From: Karalla daura
Lineage: Eukaryota > Chordata > Actinopteri > Chaetodontiformes > Leiognathidae
Length of the DNA stretch: 64,000 nucleotides
Reading direction: 5' to 3'
Assembly (NCBI GenBank): GCA_029224185.1
Contig: JANZKI010000027.1
Coordinates: forward strand, 434,001-498,000
Both the position numbers and the translations under genes were made by a program. The notes beneath the pieces were generated by a model. That model did not search any database. It was not told the origin of the DNA and saw only the letters and a list, made by a program, of their open reading frames with translations. Of the stretch, positions 49,048-60,839 are shown in pieces. Position 1 is the stretch's first letter; each line of letters starts with the position of its first letter.

Positions 49048-50147
49048 TGTCGCGTCAACACAAAACATTCATTCAAACATTAACTCAAAACACAGTCACG
49101 TGGCCTAAGCTCCAAACCTGCAGGGGGCAGAGAGAAAGTTAGTTTTGGTAGGGTAACCAGGAAGTCAATCTGTGCTTCCTGTGGCGGCCATATCATCTGC
49201 ATACCTGCATGGAGAAAAAAGTTTGCTAACAAAGTAGAAGCATCTAACAAAAGGAAATACACAGGAATCACACAACTAAACAAAGAAGATTACTCAGCTC
49301 ACAGTCAAGACGCAACTGGTTGTCAACTGTCAAGTTATGTTAGATTTTACTCCGTTCCTGCTCAAACTTGAAAAGAGCCTCGTCTGAAGGACGCAGAGGG
49401 ACAACTCAAATCTTCCTTCTCTTTTGTTTATTGAGTTTAGTAGATAGGTTGATTAGGTTGATTTGGTTGATTAGGTTGATAACCTTCAAAATAAACAAGA
49501 AACATTGCATTACTTAAAGTTCAAACATAACAAATTCATGAATTCATAAATCTCAAATCAGTATGAATCAATCAAAATCAAAAATCAGAATATCAAATAT
49601 CAAGTCTACAATCAACAAGGCAGCTTCAGAATCAGATTTCTTTCTTTGCAACATAAACCATGCATTCAAAATGATATAAATTGAGCCAGTTCATGTACAA
49701 ACAATTGAAGTTGTATCAGCATAAACAAACAAACATTTTAATTCCATCAACACTACAATACAATACAAGTAAGTAGATTTGAATGTTCAGGCTGTAAATT
49801 TGAGTGAACATGATAAAACAAAGTAATTCTTTCAGCATTTTCAGATATCAAAGTGACAAAGTGTTTCAATGTCCATTCCCCTACCAGTTGCGTCTTGACT
49901 GTGAGCTGAGTAATCTTCTTTGTTTAGTTGTGTGATTCCTGTGTATTTCCTTGTCTTCGATGCTTCTCCTTTGTTAGCAAACTTTTTTCTCCATGCAGGT
50001 GGTATGGCCGCCACAGGAAGCACAGATTGACTTCCTGGTTACCCTACGAATACTAACTTTCTCTCTGCCCCCTGCAGGTTTGGAGCTTAGGCCACGTGAC
50101 TGTGTTTTGAGTGAATGTTTGAATGAATGTTTTGTGTTGACGCGACA
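49048..50147. mobile_element. Element 19, foldback element with 8-bp deletion, 1,100 bp
   Basis: This is the only length variant of the 22. The right arm normally has two abutting ATGCAGGT copies; here one is missing (junction at about 50000). Other marks are c574 (49621, shared with element 1), g963 (shared with elements 20-22) and private a35 in the left arm (49082). Ends and GTGGG flanks are intact. Confidence 0.88.
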
Positions 50148-52345
50148 GTGGGGAAAAGCGCTTTGAAAAAGTGTGTTGACGCATTCACCGTTGGCCATTA
50201 CGCAGTGCAGCAACAGGCCTAAACAGTGTTTAGAACGCCTAGTTGGGTTTGTCTACAGCCCCCTGCCTAGGAAACGGTGGGGAAAAGCGCTTTGAAAAAG
50301 TGTGTTGACGCATTCACTGTTGGCCATTATGCAGTGCAGCAACAGGCCTAAACAGTGTTTAGAACGCCTAGTTGGGTTTGTCTACAGCCCCCTGTGTAGG
50401 AAACGGTGAGGAAAAGCGCTTTGAAAAAGTGTGTTTACGCATTCACCATGGGCCACTACGCAGTGGAGCAACAGGCCTAAACAGTGTTTAGAACGCCTAG
50501 TTGGGCCTTTTTACAGCCCCCTGCGTAGGAAACGGTGGGGAAAAGCGCTTTGAAAAAGTGTGTTGACGCATTCACTGTTGGCCATTATGCAGTGCAGCAA
50601 CAGGCCTAAACAGTGTTTAGAACGCCTAGTTGGGCTTGTCTACAGCCCCCTGTGTAGGAAACGGTGAGGAAAAGCGCTTTGAAAAAGTGTGTTGACGCAT
50701 TCACCGTTGGCCATTACGCAGTGCAGCAACAGGCCTAAACAGTGTTTAGAACGCCTAGTTGGGTTTGTCTACAGCCCCCTGCCTAGGAAACGGTGGGGAA
50801 AAGCGCTTTGAAAAAGTGTGTTGACGCATTCACTGTTGGCCATTATGCAGTGCAGCAACAGGCCTAAACAGTGTTTAGAACGCCTAGTTGGGTTTGTCTA
50901 CAGCCCCCTGTGTAGGAAACGGTGAGGAAAAGCGCTTTGAAAAAGTGTGTTTACGCATTCACCATGGGCCATTACGCAGTGCAGCAACAGGCCTAAACAG
51001 TGTTTAGAACGCCTAGTTGGGCCTTTTTACAGCCCCCTGCGTAGGAAACGGTGGGGAAAAGCGCTTTGAAAAAGTGTGTTGACGCATTCACTGTTGGCCA
51101 TTATGCAGTGCAGCAACAGGCCTAAACAGTGTTTAGAACGCCTAGTTGGGCTTGTCTACAGCCCCCTGTGTAGGAAACGGTGAGGAAAAGCGCTTTGAAA
51201 AAGTGTGTTTACGCATTCACCATGGGCCATTACGCAGTGCAGCAACAGGCCTAAACAGTGTTTAGAACGCCTAGTTGGGCTTGTCTACAGCCCCCTGTGT
51301 AGGAAACGGTGAGGAAAAGCGCTTTGAAAAAGTGTGTTGACGCATTCACCGTTGGCCATTACGCAGTGCAGCAACAGGCCTAAACAGTGTTTAGAACGCC
51401 TAGTTGGGTTTGTCTACAGCCCCCTGCCTAGGAAATGGTGGGGAAATGCGCTTTGAAAAAGTGTGTTGACGCATTCACTGTTGGCCATTATGCAGTGCAG
51501 CAACAGGCCTAAACAGTGTTTAGAACGCCTAGTTGGGTTTGTCTACAGCCCCCTGTGTAGGAAACGGTGAGGAAAAGCGCTTTGAAAAAGTGTGTTTACG
51601 CATTCACCATGGGCCATTACGCAGTGCAGCAACAGGCCTAAACAGTGTTTAGAACGCCTAGTTGGGCCTTTTTACAGCCCCCTGCGTAGGAAACGGTGGG
51701 GAAAAGCGCTTTGAAAAAGTGTGTTGACGCATTCACTGTTGGCCATTATGCAGTGCAGCAACAGGCCTAAACAGTGTTTAGAACGCCTAGTTGGGCTTGT
51801 CTACAGCCCCCTGTGTAGGAAACGGTGAGGAAAAGCGCTTTGAAAAAGTGTGTTTACGCATTCACCATGGGCCATTACGCAGTGCAGCAACAGGCCTAAA
51901 CAGTGTTTAGAACGCCTAGTTGGGCTTGTCTACAGCCCCCTGTGTAGGAAACGGTGAGGAAAAGCGCTTTGAAAAAGTGTGTTGACGCATTCACTGTTGG
52001 CCATTATGCAGTGCAGCAACAGGCCTAAACAGTGTTTAGAACGCCTAGTTGGGCCTTTTTACAGCCCCCTGCGTAGGAAACGGTGGGGAAAAGCGCTTTG
52101 AAAAAGTGTGTTGACGCATTCACCATCAGCCATTACGCAGTGCAGCAACAGGTCTAAACGGTGTTTAGAACGCCTAGTTAGGCCTGTTTACAGCCCCCTG
52201 CGTAGGAAACGGTGGGGAAAAGCGCTTTGAAAAAGTGTGTTGACGCATTCACCATCGGCCATTACGCAGTGCAGCAACAGACCTAAACAGTGTTTAGAAC
52301 GCCTAATTGGGCCTGTTTACAGCCCCCTGCGTATGAAACGGTGGG
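50148..52345. repeat. Satellite segment S19: F G H1 A F G H3 A B F G H3 A B C D E
   Basis: Sixteen intact monomers plus E. The order shows F G H A(B) reiterated three times before C D E. The third F has aaatggtgggg and aaatgcgc. The E monomer has cctaattggg, shared with S20. Confidence 0.92.
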
Positions 52346-53453
52346 TGTCGCGTCAACACAAAACATTCATTCAAACATTCACTCAAAACACAGTCACGTG
52401 GCCCAAGCTCCAAACCTGCAGGGGGCAGAGAGAAAGTTAGTTTTGGTAGGGTAACCAGGAAGTCAATCTGTGCTTCCTGTGGCGGCCATATCATCTGCAT
52501 ACCTGCATGGAGAAAAAAGTTTGCTAACAAAGTAGAAGCATCTAACAAAAGGAAATACACAGGAATCACACAACTAAACAAAGAAGATTACTCAGCTCAC
52601 AGTCAAGACGCAACTGGTTGTCAACTGTCAAGTTATGTTAGATTTTACTCCGTTCCTGCTCAAACTTGAAAAGAGCCTCGTCTGAAGGACGCAGAGGGAC
52701 AACTCAAATCTTCCTTCTCTTTTGTTTATTGAGTTTAGTAGATAGGTTGATTAGGTTGATTTGGTTGATTAGGTTGATAACCTTCAAAATAAACAAGAAA
52801 CATTGCATTACTTAAAGTTCAAACATAACAAATTCATGAATTCATAAATCTCAAATCAGTATGAATCAATCAAAATCAAAAATCAGAATATCAAATATCA
52901 AGTCTACAATCAACAAGGTAGCTTCAGAATCAGATTTCTTTCTTTGCAACATAAACCATGCATTCAAAATGATATAAATTGAGCCAGTTCATGTACAAAC
53001 AATTGAAGTTGTATCAGCATAAACAAACAAACATTTTAATTCCATCAACACTACAATACAATACAAGTAAGTAGATTTGAATGTTCAGGCTGTAAATTTG
53101 AGTGAACATGATAAAACAAAGTAATTCTTTCAGCATTTTCAGATATCAAAGTGACAAAGTGTTTCAATGTCCATTCCCCTACCAGTTGCGTCTTGACTGT
53201 GAGCTGAGTAATCTTCTTTGTTTAGTTGTGTGATTCCTGTGTATTTCCTTGTCTTCGATGCTTCTCCTTTGTTAGCAAACTTTTTTCTCCATGCAGGTAT
53301 GCAGGTGGTATGGCCGCCACAGGAAGCACAGATTGACTTCCTGGTTACCCTACGAATACTAACTTTCTCTCTGCCCCCTGCAGGTTTGGAGCTTAGGCCA
53401 CGTGACTGTGTTTTGAGTGAATGTTTGAATGAATGTTTTGTGTTGACGCGACA
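52346..53453. mobile_element. Element 20, foldback element, 1,108 bp
   Basis: Complete copy with c59 (gcccaagctc at 52404) in the left arm, shared with elements 21 and 22, and g963 (53308) in the right arm, shared with 19, 21 and 22. Confidence 0.88.
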
Positions 53454-55909
53454 GTGGGGAAAAGCGCTTTGAAAAAGTGTGTTGACGCATTCACCGTTGG
53501 CCATTACGCAGTGCAGCAACAGGCCTAAACAGTGTTTAGAACGCCTAGTTGGGTTTGTCTACAGCCCCCTGCCTAGGAAACGGTGGGGAAAAGCGCTTTG
53601 AAAAAGTGTGTTGACGCATTCACTGTTGGCCATTATGCAGTGCAGCAACAGGCCTAAACAGTGTTTAGAACGCCTAGTTGGGTTTGTCTACAGCCCCCTG
53701 TGTAGGAAACGGTGAGGAAAAGCGCTTTGAAAAAGTGTGTTTACGCATTCACCATGGGCCACTACGCAGTGGAGCAACAGGCCTTAACAGTGTTTAGAAC
53801 GCCTAGTTGGGCCTTTTTACAGCCCCCTGCGTAGGAAACGGTGGGGAAAAGCGCTTTGAAAAAGTGTGTTGACGCATTCACTGTTGGCCATTATGCAGTG
53901 CAGCAACAGGCCTAAACAGTGTTTAGAACGCCTAGTTGGGCTTGTCTACAGCCCCCTGTGTAGGAAACGGTGAGGAAAAGCGCTTTGAAAAAGTGTGTTG
54001 ACGCATTCACCGTTGGCCATTACGCAGTGCAGCAACAGACCTAAACAGTGTTTAGAACGCCTAGTTGGGTTTGTCTACAGCCCCCTGCCTAGGAAACGGT
54101 GGGGAAAAGCGCTTTGAAAAAGTGTGTTGACGCATTCACTGTTGGCCATTATGCAGTGCAGCAACAGGCCTAAACAGTGTTTAGAACGCCTAGTTGGGTT
54201 TGTCTACAGCCCCCTGTGTAGGAAACGGTGAGGAAAAGCGCTTTGAAAAAGTGTGTTTACGCATTCACCATGGGCCATTACGCAGTGCAGCAACAGGCCT
54301 AAACAGTGTTTAGAACGCCTAGTTGGGCCTTTTTACAGCCCCCTGCGTAGGAAACGGTGGGGAAAAGCGCTTTGAAAAAGTGTGTTGACGCATTCACTGT
54401 TGGCCATTATGCAGTGCAGCAACAGGCCTAAACAGTGTTTAGAACGCCTAGTTGGGCTTGTCTACAGCCCCCTGTGTAGGAAACGGTGAGGAAAAGCGCT
54501 TTGAAAAAGTGTGTTTACGCATTCACCATGGGCCATTACGCAGAGCAGCAACAGGCCTAAACAGTGTTTAGAACGCCTAGTTGGGCTTGTCTACAGCCCC
54601 CTGTGTAGGAAACGGTGAGGAAAAGCGCTTTGAAAAAGTGTGTTGACGCATTCACCGTTGGCCATTACGCAGTGCAGCAACAGGCCTAAACAGTGTTTAG
54701 AACGCCTAGTTGGGTTTGTCTACAGCCCCCTGCCTAGGAAACGGTGGGGAAAAGCGCTTTGAAAAAGTGTGTTGACGCATTCACTGTTGGCCATTATGCA
54801 GTGCAGCAACAGGCCTAAACAGTGTTTAGAACGCCTAGTTGGGTTTGTCTACAGCCCCCTGTGTAGGAAACGGTGAGGAAAAGCGCTTTGAAAAAGTGTG
54901 TTTACGCATTCACCATGGGCCATTACGCAGTGCAGCAACAGGCCTAAACAGTGTTTAGAACGCCTAGTTGGGCCTTTTTACAGCCCCCTGCGTAGGAAAC
55001 GGTGGGGAAAAGCGCTTTGAAAAAGTGTGTTGACGCATTCACTGTTGGCCATTATGCAGTGCAGCAACAGGCCTAAACAGTGTTTAGAACGCCTAGTTGG
55101 GCTTGTCTACAGCCCCCTGTGTAGGAAACGGTGAGGAAAAGCGCTTTGAAAAAGTGTGTTTACGCATTCACCATGGGCCATTACGCAGTGCAGCAACAGG
55201 CCTAAACAGTGTTTAGAACGCCTAGTTGGGCCTTTTTACAGCCCCCTGCGTAGGAAACGGTGGGGAAAAGCGCTTTGAAAAAGTGTGTTGACGCATTCAC
55301 TGTTGGCCATTATGCAGTGCAGCAACAGGCCTAAACAGTGTTTAGAACGCCTAGTTGGGCTTGTCTACAGCCCCCTGTGTAGGAAACGGTGAGGAAAAGC
55401 GCTTTGAAAAAGTGTGTTTACGCATTCACCATGGGCCATTACGCAGTGCAGCAACAGGCCTAAACAGTGTTTAGAACGCCTAGTTGGGCTTGTCTACAGC
55501 CCCCTGTGTAGGAAACGGTGAGGAAAAGCGCTTTGAAAAAGTGTGTTGACGCATTCACTGTTGGCCATTATGCAGTGCAGCAACAGGCCTAAACAGTGTT
55601 TAGAACGCCTAGTTGGGCCTTTTTACAGCCCCCTGCGTAGGAAACGGTGGGGAAAAGCGCTTTGAAAAAGTGTGTTGACGCATTCACCATCAGCCATTAC
55701 GCAGTGCAGCAACAGGTCTAAACGGTGTTTAGAACGCCTAGTTAGGCCTGTTTACAGCCCCCTGCGTAGGAAACGGTGGGGAAAAGCGCTTTGAAAAAGT
55801 GTGTTGACGCATTCACCATCGGCCATTACGCAGTGCAGCAACAGACCTAAACAGTGTTTAGAACGCCTAATTGGGCCTGTTTACAGCCCCCTGCGTATGA
55901 AACGGTGGG
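53454..55909. repeat. Satellite segment S20: F G H1 A F G H3 A B F G H3 A H3 A B C D E
   Basis: Eighteen intact monomers plus E. The first thirteen monomers follow S19 and S21. Linked markers shared with S21 are ccttaacag in H1, cagacctaaac in the second F, and cagagcagc in the first B. Confidence 0.92.
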
Positions 55910-57017
55910 TGTCGCGTCAACACAAAACATTCATTCAAACATTCACTCAAAACACAGTCACGTGGCCCAAGCTCCAAACCTGCAGGGGGCAGAGAGAAAG
56001 TTAGTTTTGGTAGGGTAACCAGGAAGTCAATCTGTGCTTCCTGTGGCGGCCATATCATCTGCATACCTGCATGGAGAAAAAAGTTTGCTAACAAAGTAGA
56101 AGCATCTAACAAAAGGAAATACACAGGAATCACACAACTAAACAAAGAAGATTACTCAGCTCACAGTCAAGACGCAACTGGTTGTCAACTGTCAAGTTAT
56201 GTTAGATTTTACTCCGTTCCTGCTCAAACTTGAAAAGAGCCTCGTCTGAAGGACGCAGAGGGACAACTCAAATCTTCCTTCTCTTTTGTTTATTGAGTTT
56301 AGTAGATAGGTTGATTAGGTTGATTTGGTTGATTAGGTTGATAACCTTCAAAATAAACAAGAAACATTGCATTACTTAAAGTTCAAACATAACAAATTCA
56401 TGAATTCATAAATCTCAAATCAGTATGAATCAATCAAAATCAAAAATCAGAATATCAAATATCAAGTCTACAATCAACAAGGTAGCTTCAGAATCAGATT
56501 TCTTTCTTTGCAACATAAACCATGCATTCAAAATGATATAAATTGAGCCAGTTCATGTACAAACAATTGAAGTTGTATCAGCATAAACAAACAAACATTT
56601 TAATTCCATCAACACTACAATACAATACAAGTAAGTAGATTTGAATGTTCAGGCTGTAAATTTGAGTGAACATGATAAAACAAAGTAATTCTTTCAGCAT
56701 TTTCAGATATCAAAGTGACAAAGTGTTTCAATGTCCATTCCCCTACCAGTTGCGTCTTGACTGTGAGCTGAGTAATCTTCTTTGTTTAGTTGTGTGATTC
56801 CTGTGTATTTCCTTGTCTTCGATGCTTCTCCTTTGTTAGCAAACTTTTTTCTCCATGCAGGTATGCAGGTGGTATGGCCGCCACAGGAAGCACAGATTGA
56901 CTTCCTGGTTACCCTACGAATACTAACTTTCTCTCTGCCCCCTGCAGGTTTGGAGCTTAGGCCACGTGACTGTGTTTTGAGTGAATGTTTGAATGAATGT
57001 TTTGTGTTGACGCGACA
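55910..57017. mobile_element. Element 21, foldback element, 1,108 bp
   Basis: Complete copy with c59 and g963. I noticed no difference from element 20. Confidence 0.88.
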
Positions 57018-59731
57018 GTGGGGAAAAGCGCTTTGAAAAAGTGTGTTGACGCATTCACCGTTGGCCATTACGCAGTGCAGCAACAGGCCTAAACAGTGTT
57101 TAGAACGCCTAGTTGGGTTTGTCTACAGCCCCCTGCCTAGGAAACGGTGGGGAAAAGCGCTTTGAAAAAGTGTGTTGACGCATTCACTGTTGGCCATTAT
57201 GCAGTGCAGCAACAGGCCTAAACAGTGTTTAGAACGCCTAGTTGGGTTTGTCTACAGCCCCCTGTGTAGGAAACGGTGAGGAAAAGCGCTTTGAAAAAGT
57301 GTGTTTACGCATTCACCATGGGCCACTACGCAGTGGAGCAACAGGCCTTAACAGTGTTTAGAACGCCTAGTTGGGCCTTTTTACAGCCCCCTGCGTAGGA
57401 AACGGTGGGGAAAAGCGCTTTGAAAAAGTGTGTTGACGCATTCACTGTTGGCCATTATGCAGTGCAGCAACAGGCCTAAACAGTGTTTAGAACGCCTAGT
57501 TGGGCTTGTCTACAGCCCCCTGTGTAGGAAACGGTGAGGAAAAGCGCTTTGAAAAAGTGTGTTGACGCATTCACCGTTGGCCATTACGCAGTGCAGCAAC
57601 AGACCTAAACAGTGTTTAGAACGCCTAGTTGGGTTTGTCTACAGCCCCCTGCCTAGGAAACGGTGGGGAAAAGCGCTTTGAAAAAGTGTGTTGACGCATT
57701 CACTGTTGGCCATTATGCAGTGCAGCAACAGGCCTAAACAGTGTTTAGAACGCCTAGTTGGGTTTGTCTACAGCCCCCTGTGTAGGAAACGGTGAGGAAA
57801 AGCGCTTTGAAAAAGTGTGTTTACGCATTCACCATGGGCCATTACGCAGTGCAGCAACAGGCCTAAACAGTGTTTAGAACGCCTAGTTGGGCCTTTTTAC
57901 AGCCCCCTGCGTAGGAAACGGTGGGGAAAAGCGCTTTGAAAAAGTGTGTTGACGCATTCACTGTTGGCCATTATGCAGTGCAGCAACAGGCCTAAACAGT
58001 GTTTAGAACGCCTAGTTGGGCTTGTCTACAGCCCCCTGTGTAGGAAACGGTGAGGAAAAGCGCTTTGAAAAAGTGTGTTTACGCATTCACCATGGGCCAT
58101 TACGCAGAGCAGCAACAGGCCTAAACAGTGTTTAGAACGCCTAGTTGGGCTTGTCTACAGCCCCCTGTGTAGGAAACGGTGAGGAAAAGCGCTTTGAAAA
58201 AGTGTGTTGACGCATTCACCGTTGGCCATTACGCAGTGCAGCAACAGGCCTAAACAGTGTTTAGAACGCCTAGTTGGGTTTGTCTACAGCCCCCTGCCTA
58301 GGAAACGGTGGGGAAAAGCGCTTTGAAAAAGTGTGTTGACGCATTCACTGTTGGCCATTATGCAGTGCAGCAACAGGCCTAAACAGTGTTTAGAACGCCT
58401 AGTTGGGTTTGTCTACAGCCCCCTGTGTAGGAAACGGTGAGGAAAAGCGCTTTGAAAAAGTGTGTTTACGCATTCACCATGGGCCATTACGCAGTGCAGC
58501 AACAGGCCTAAACAGTGTTTAGAACGCCTAGTTGGGCCTTTTTACAGCCCCCTGCGTAGGAAACGGTGGGGAAAAGCGCTTTGAAAAAGTGTGTTGACGC
58601 ATTCACTGTTGGCCATTATGCAGTGCAGCAACAGGCCTAAACAGTGTTTAGAACGCCTAGTTGGGCTTGTCTACAGCCCCCTGTGTAGGAAACGGTGAGG
58701 AAAAGCGCTTTGAAAAAGTGTGTTTACGCATTCAACATGGGCCATTACGCAGTGCAGCAACAGGCCTAAACAGTGTTTAGAACGCCTAGTTGGGCTTGTC
58801 TACAGCCCCCTGTGTAGGAAACGGTGAGGAAAAGCGCTTTGAAAAAGTGTGTTGACGCATTCACTGTTGGCCATTATGCAGTGCAGCAACAGGCCTAAAC
58901 AGTGTTTAGAACGCCTAGTTGGGCCTTTTTACAGCCCCCTGCGTAGGAAACGGTGGGGAAAAGCGCTTTGAAAAAGTGTGTTGACGCATTCACCATCAGC
59001 CATTACGCAGTGCAGCAACAGGTCTAAACGGTGTTTAGAACGCCTAGTTAGGCCTGTTTACAGCCCCCTGCGTAGGAAACGGTGGGGAAAAGCGCTTTGA
59101 AAAAGTGTGTTGACGCATTCACTGTTGGCCATTATGCAGTGCAGCAACAGGCCTAAACAGTGTTTAGAACGCCTAGTTGGGCTTGTCTACAGCCCCCTGT
59201 GTAGGAAACGGTGAGGAAAAGCGCTTTGAAAAAGTGTGTTTACGCATTCACCATGGGCCATTACGCAGTGCAGCAACAGGCCTAAACAGTGTTTAGAACG
59301 CCTAGTTGGGCTTGTCTACAGCCCCCTGTGTAGGAAACGGTGAGGAAAAGCGCTTTGAAAAAGTGTGTTGACGCATTCACTGTTGGCCATTATGCAGTGC
59401 AGCAACAGGCCTAAACAGTGTTTAGAACGCCTAGTTGGGCCTTTTTACAGCCCCCTGCGTAGGAAACGGTGGGGAAAAGCGCTTTGAAAAAGTGTGTTGA
59501 CGCATTCACCATCAGCCATTACGCAGTGCAGCAACAGGTCTAAACGGTGTTTAGAACGCCTAGTTAGGCCTGTTTACAGCCCCCTGCGTAGGAAACGGTG
59601 GGGAAAAGCGCTTTGAAAAAGTGTGTTGACGCATTCACCATCGGCCATTACGCAGTGCAGCAACAGACCTAAACAGTGTTTAGAACGCCTAGTTGGGCCT
59701 GTTTACAGCCCCTTGCGTATGAAACGGTGGG
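57018..59731. repeat. Satellite segment S21: F G H1 A F G H3 A B F G H3 A B C D A B C D E
   Basis: Twenty intact monomers plus E. The first thirteen monomers match S20 in order and in the ccttaacag, cagacctaaac and cagagcagc markers. The segment then has A B C D twice. One B has a private ttcaacatgg. The E monomer has cccttgcg and lacks the cctaattggg of S19 and S20. Confidence 0.92.
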
Positions 59732-60839
59732 TGTCGCGTCAACACAAAACATTCATTCAAACATTCACTCAAAACACAGTCACGTGGCCCAAGCTCCAAA
59801 CCTGCAGGGGGCAGAGAGAAAGTTAGTTTTGGTAGGGTAACCAGGAAGTCAATCTGTGCTTCCTGTGGCGGCCATATCATCTGCATACCTGCATGGAGAA
59901 AAAAGTTTGCTAACAAAGTAGAAGCATCTAACAAAAGGAAATACACAGGAATCACACAACTAAACAAAGAAGATTACTCAGCTCACAGTCAAGACGCAAC
60001 TGGTTGTCAACTGTCAAGTTATGTTAGATTTTACTCCGTTCCTGCTCAAACTTGAAAAGAGCCTCGTCTGAAGGACGCAGAGGGACAACTCAAATCTTCC
60101 TTCTCTTTTGTTTATTGAGTTTAGTAGATAGGTTGATTAGGTTGATTTGGTTGATTAGGTTGATAACCTTCAAAATAAACAAGAAACATTGCATTACTTA
60201 AAGTTCAAACATAACAAATTCATGAATTCATAAATCTCAAATCAGTATGAATCAATCAAAATCAAAAATCAGAATATCAAATATCAAGTCTACAATCAAC
60301 AAGGTAGCTTCAGAATCAGATTTCTTTCTTTGCAACATAAACCATGCATTCAAAATGATATAAATTGAGCCAGTTCATGTACAAACAATTGAAGTTGTAT
60401 CAGCATAAACAAACAAACATTTTAATTCCATCAACACTACAATACAATACAAGTAAGTAGATTTGAATGTTCAGGCTGTAAATTTGAGTGAACATGATAA
60501 AACAAAGTAATTCTTTCAGCATTTTCAGATATCAAAGTGACAAAGTGTTTCAATGTCCATTCCCCTACCAGTTGCGTCTTGACTGTGAGCTGAGTAATCT
60601 TCTTTGTTTAGTTGTGTGATTCCTGTGTATTTCCTTGTCTTCGATGCTTCTCCTTTGTTAGCAAACTTTTTTCTCCATGCAGGTATGCAGGTGGTATGGC
60701 CGCCACAGGAAGCACAGATTGACTTCCTGGTTACCCTACGAATACTAACTTTCTCTCTGCCCCCTGCAGGTTTGGAGCTTAGGCCACGTGACTGTGTTTT
60801 GAGTGAATGTTTGAATGAATGTTTTGTGTTGACGCGACA
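59732..60839. mobile_element. Element 22, foldback element, 1,108 bp
   Basis: Last element in the window. It has c59 and g963 like elements 20 and 21. Confidence 0.88.
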
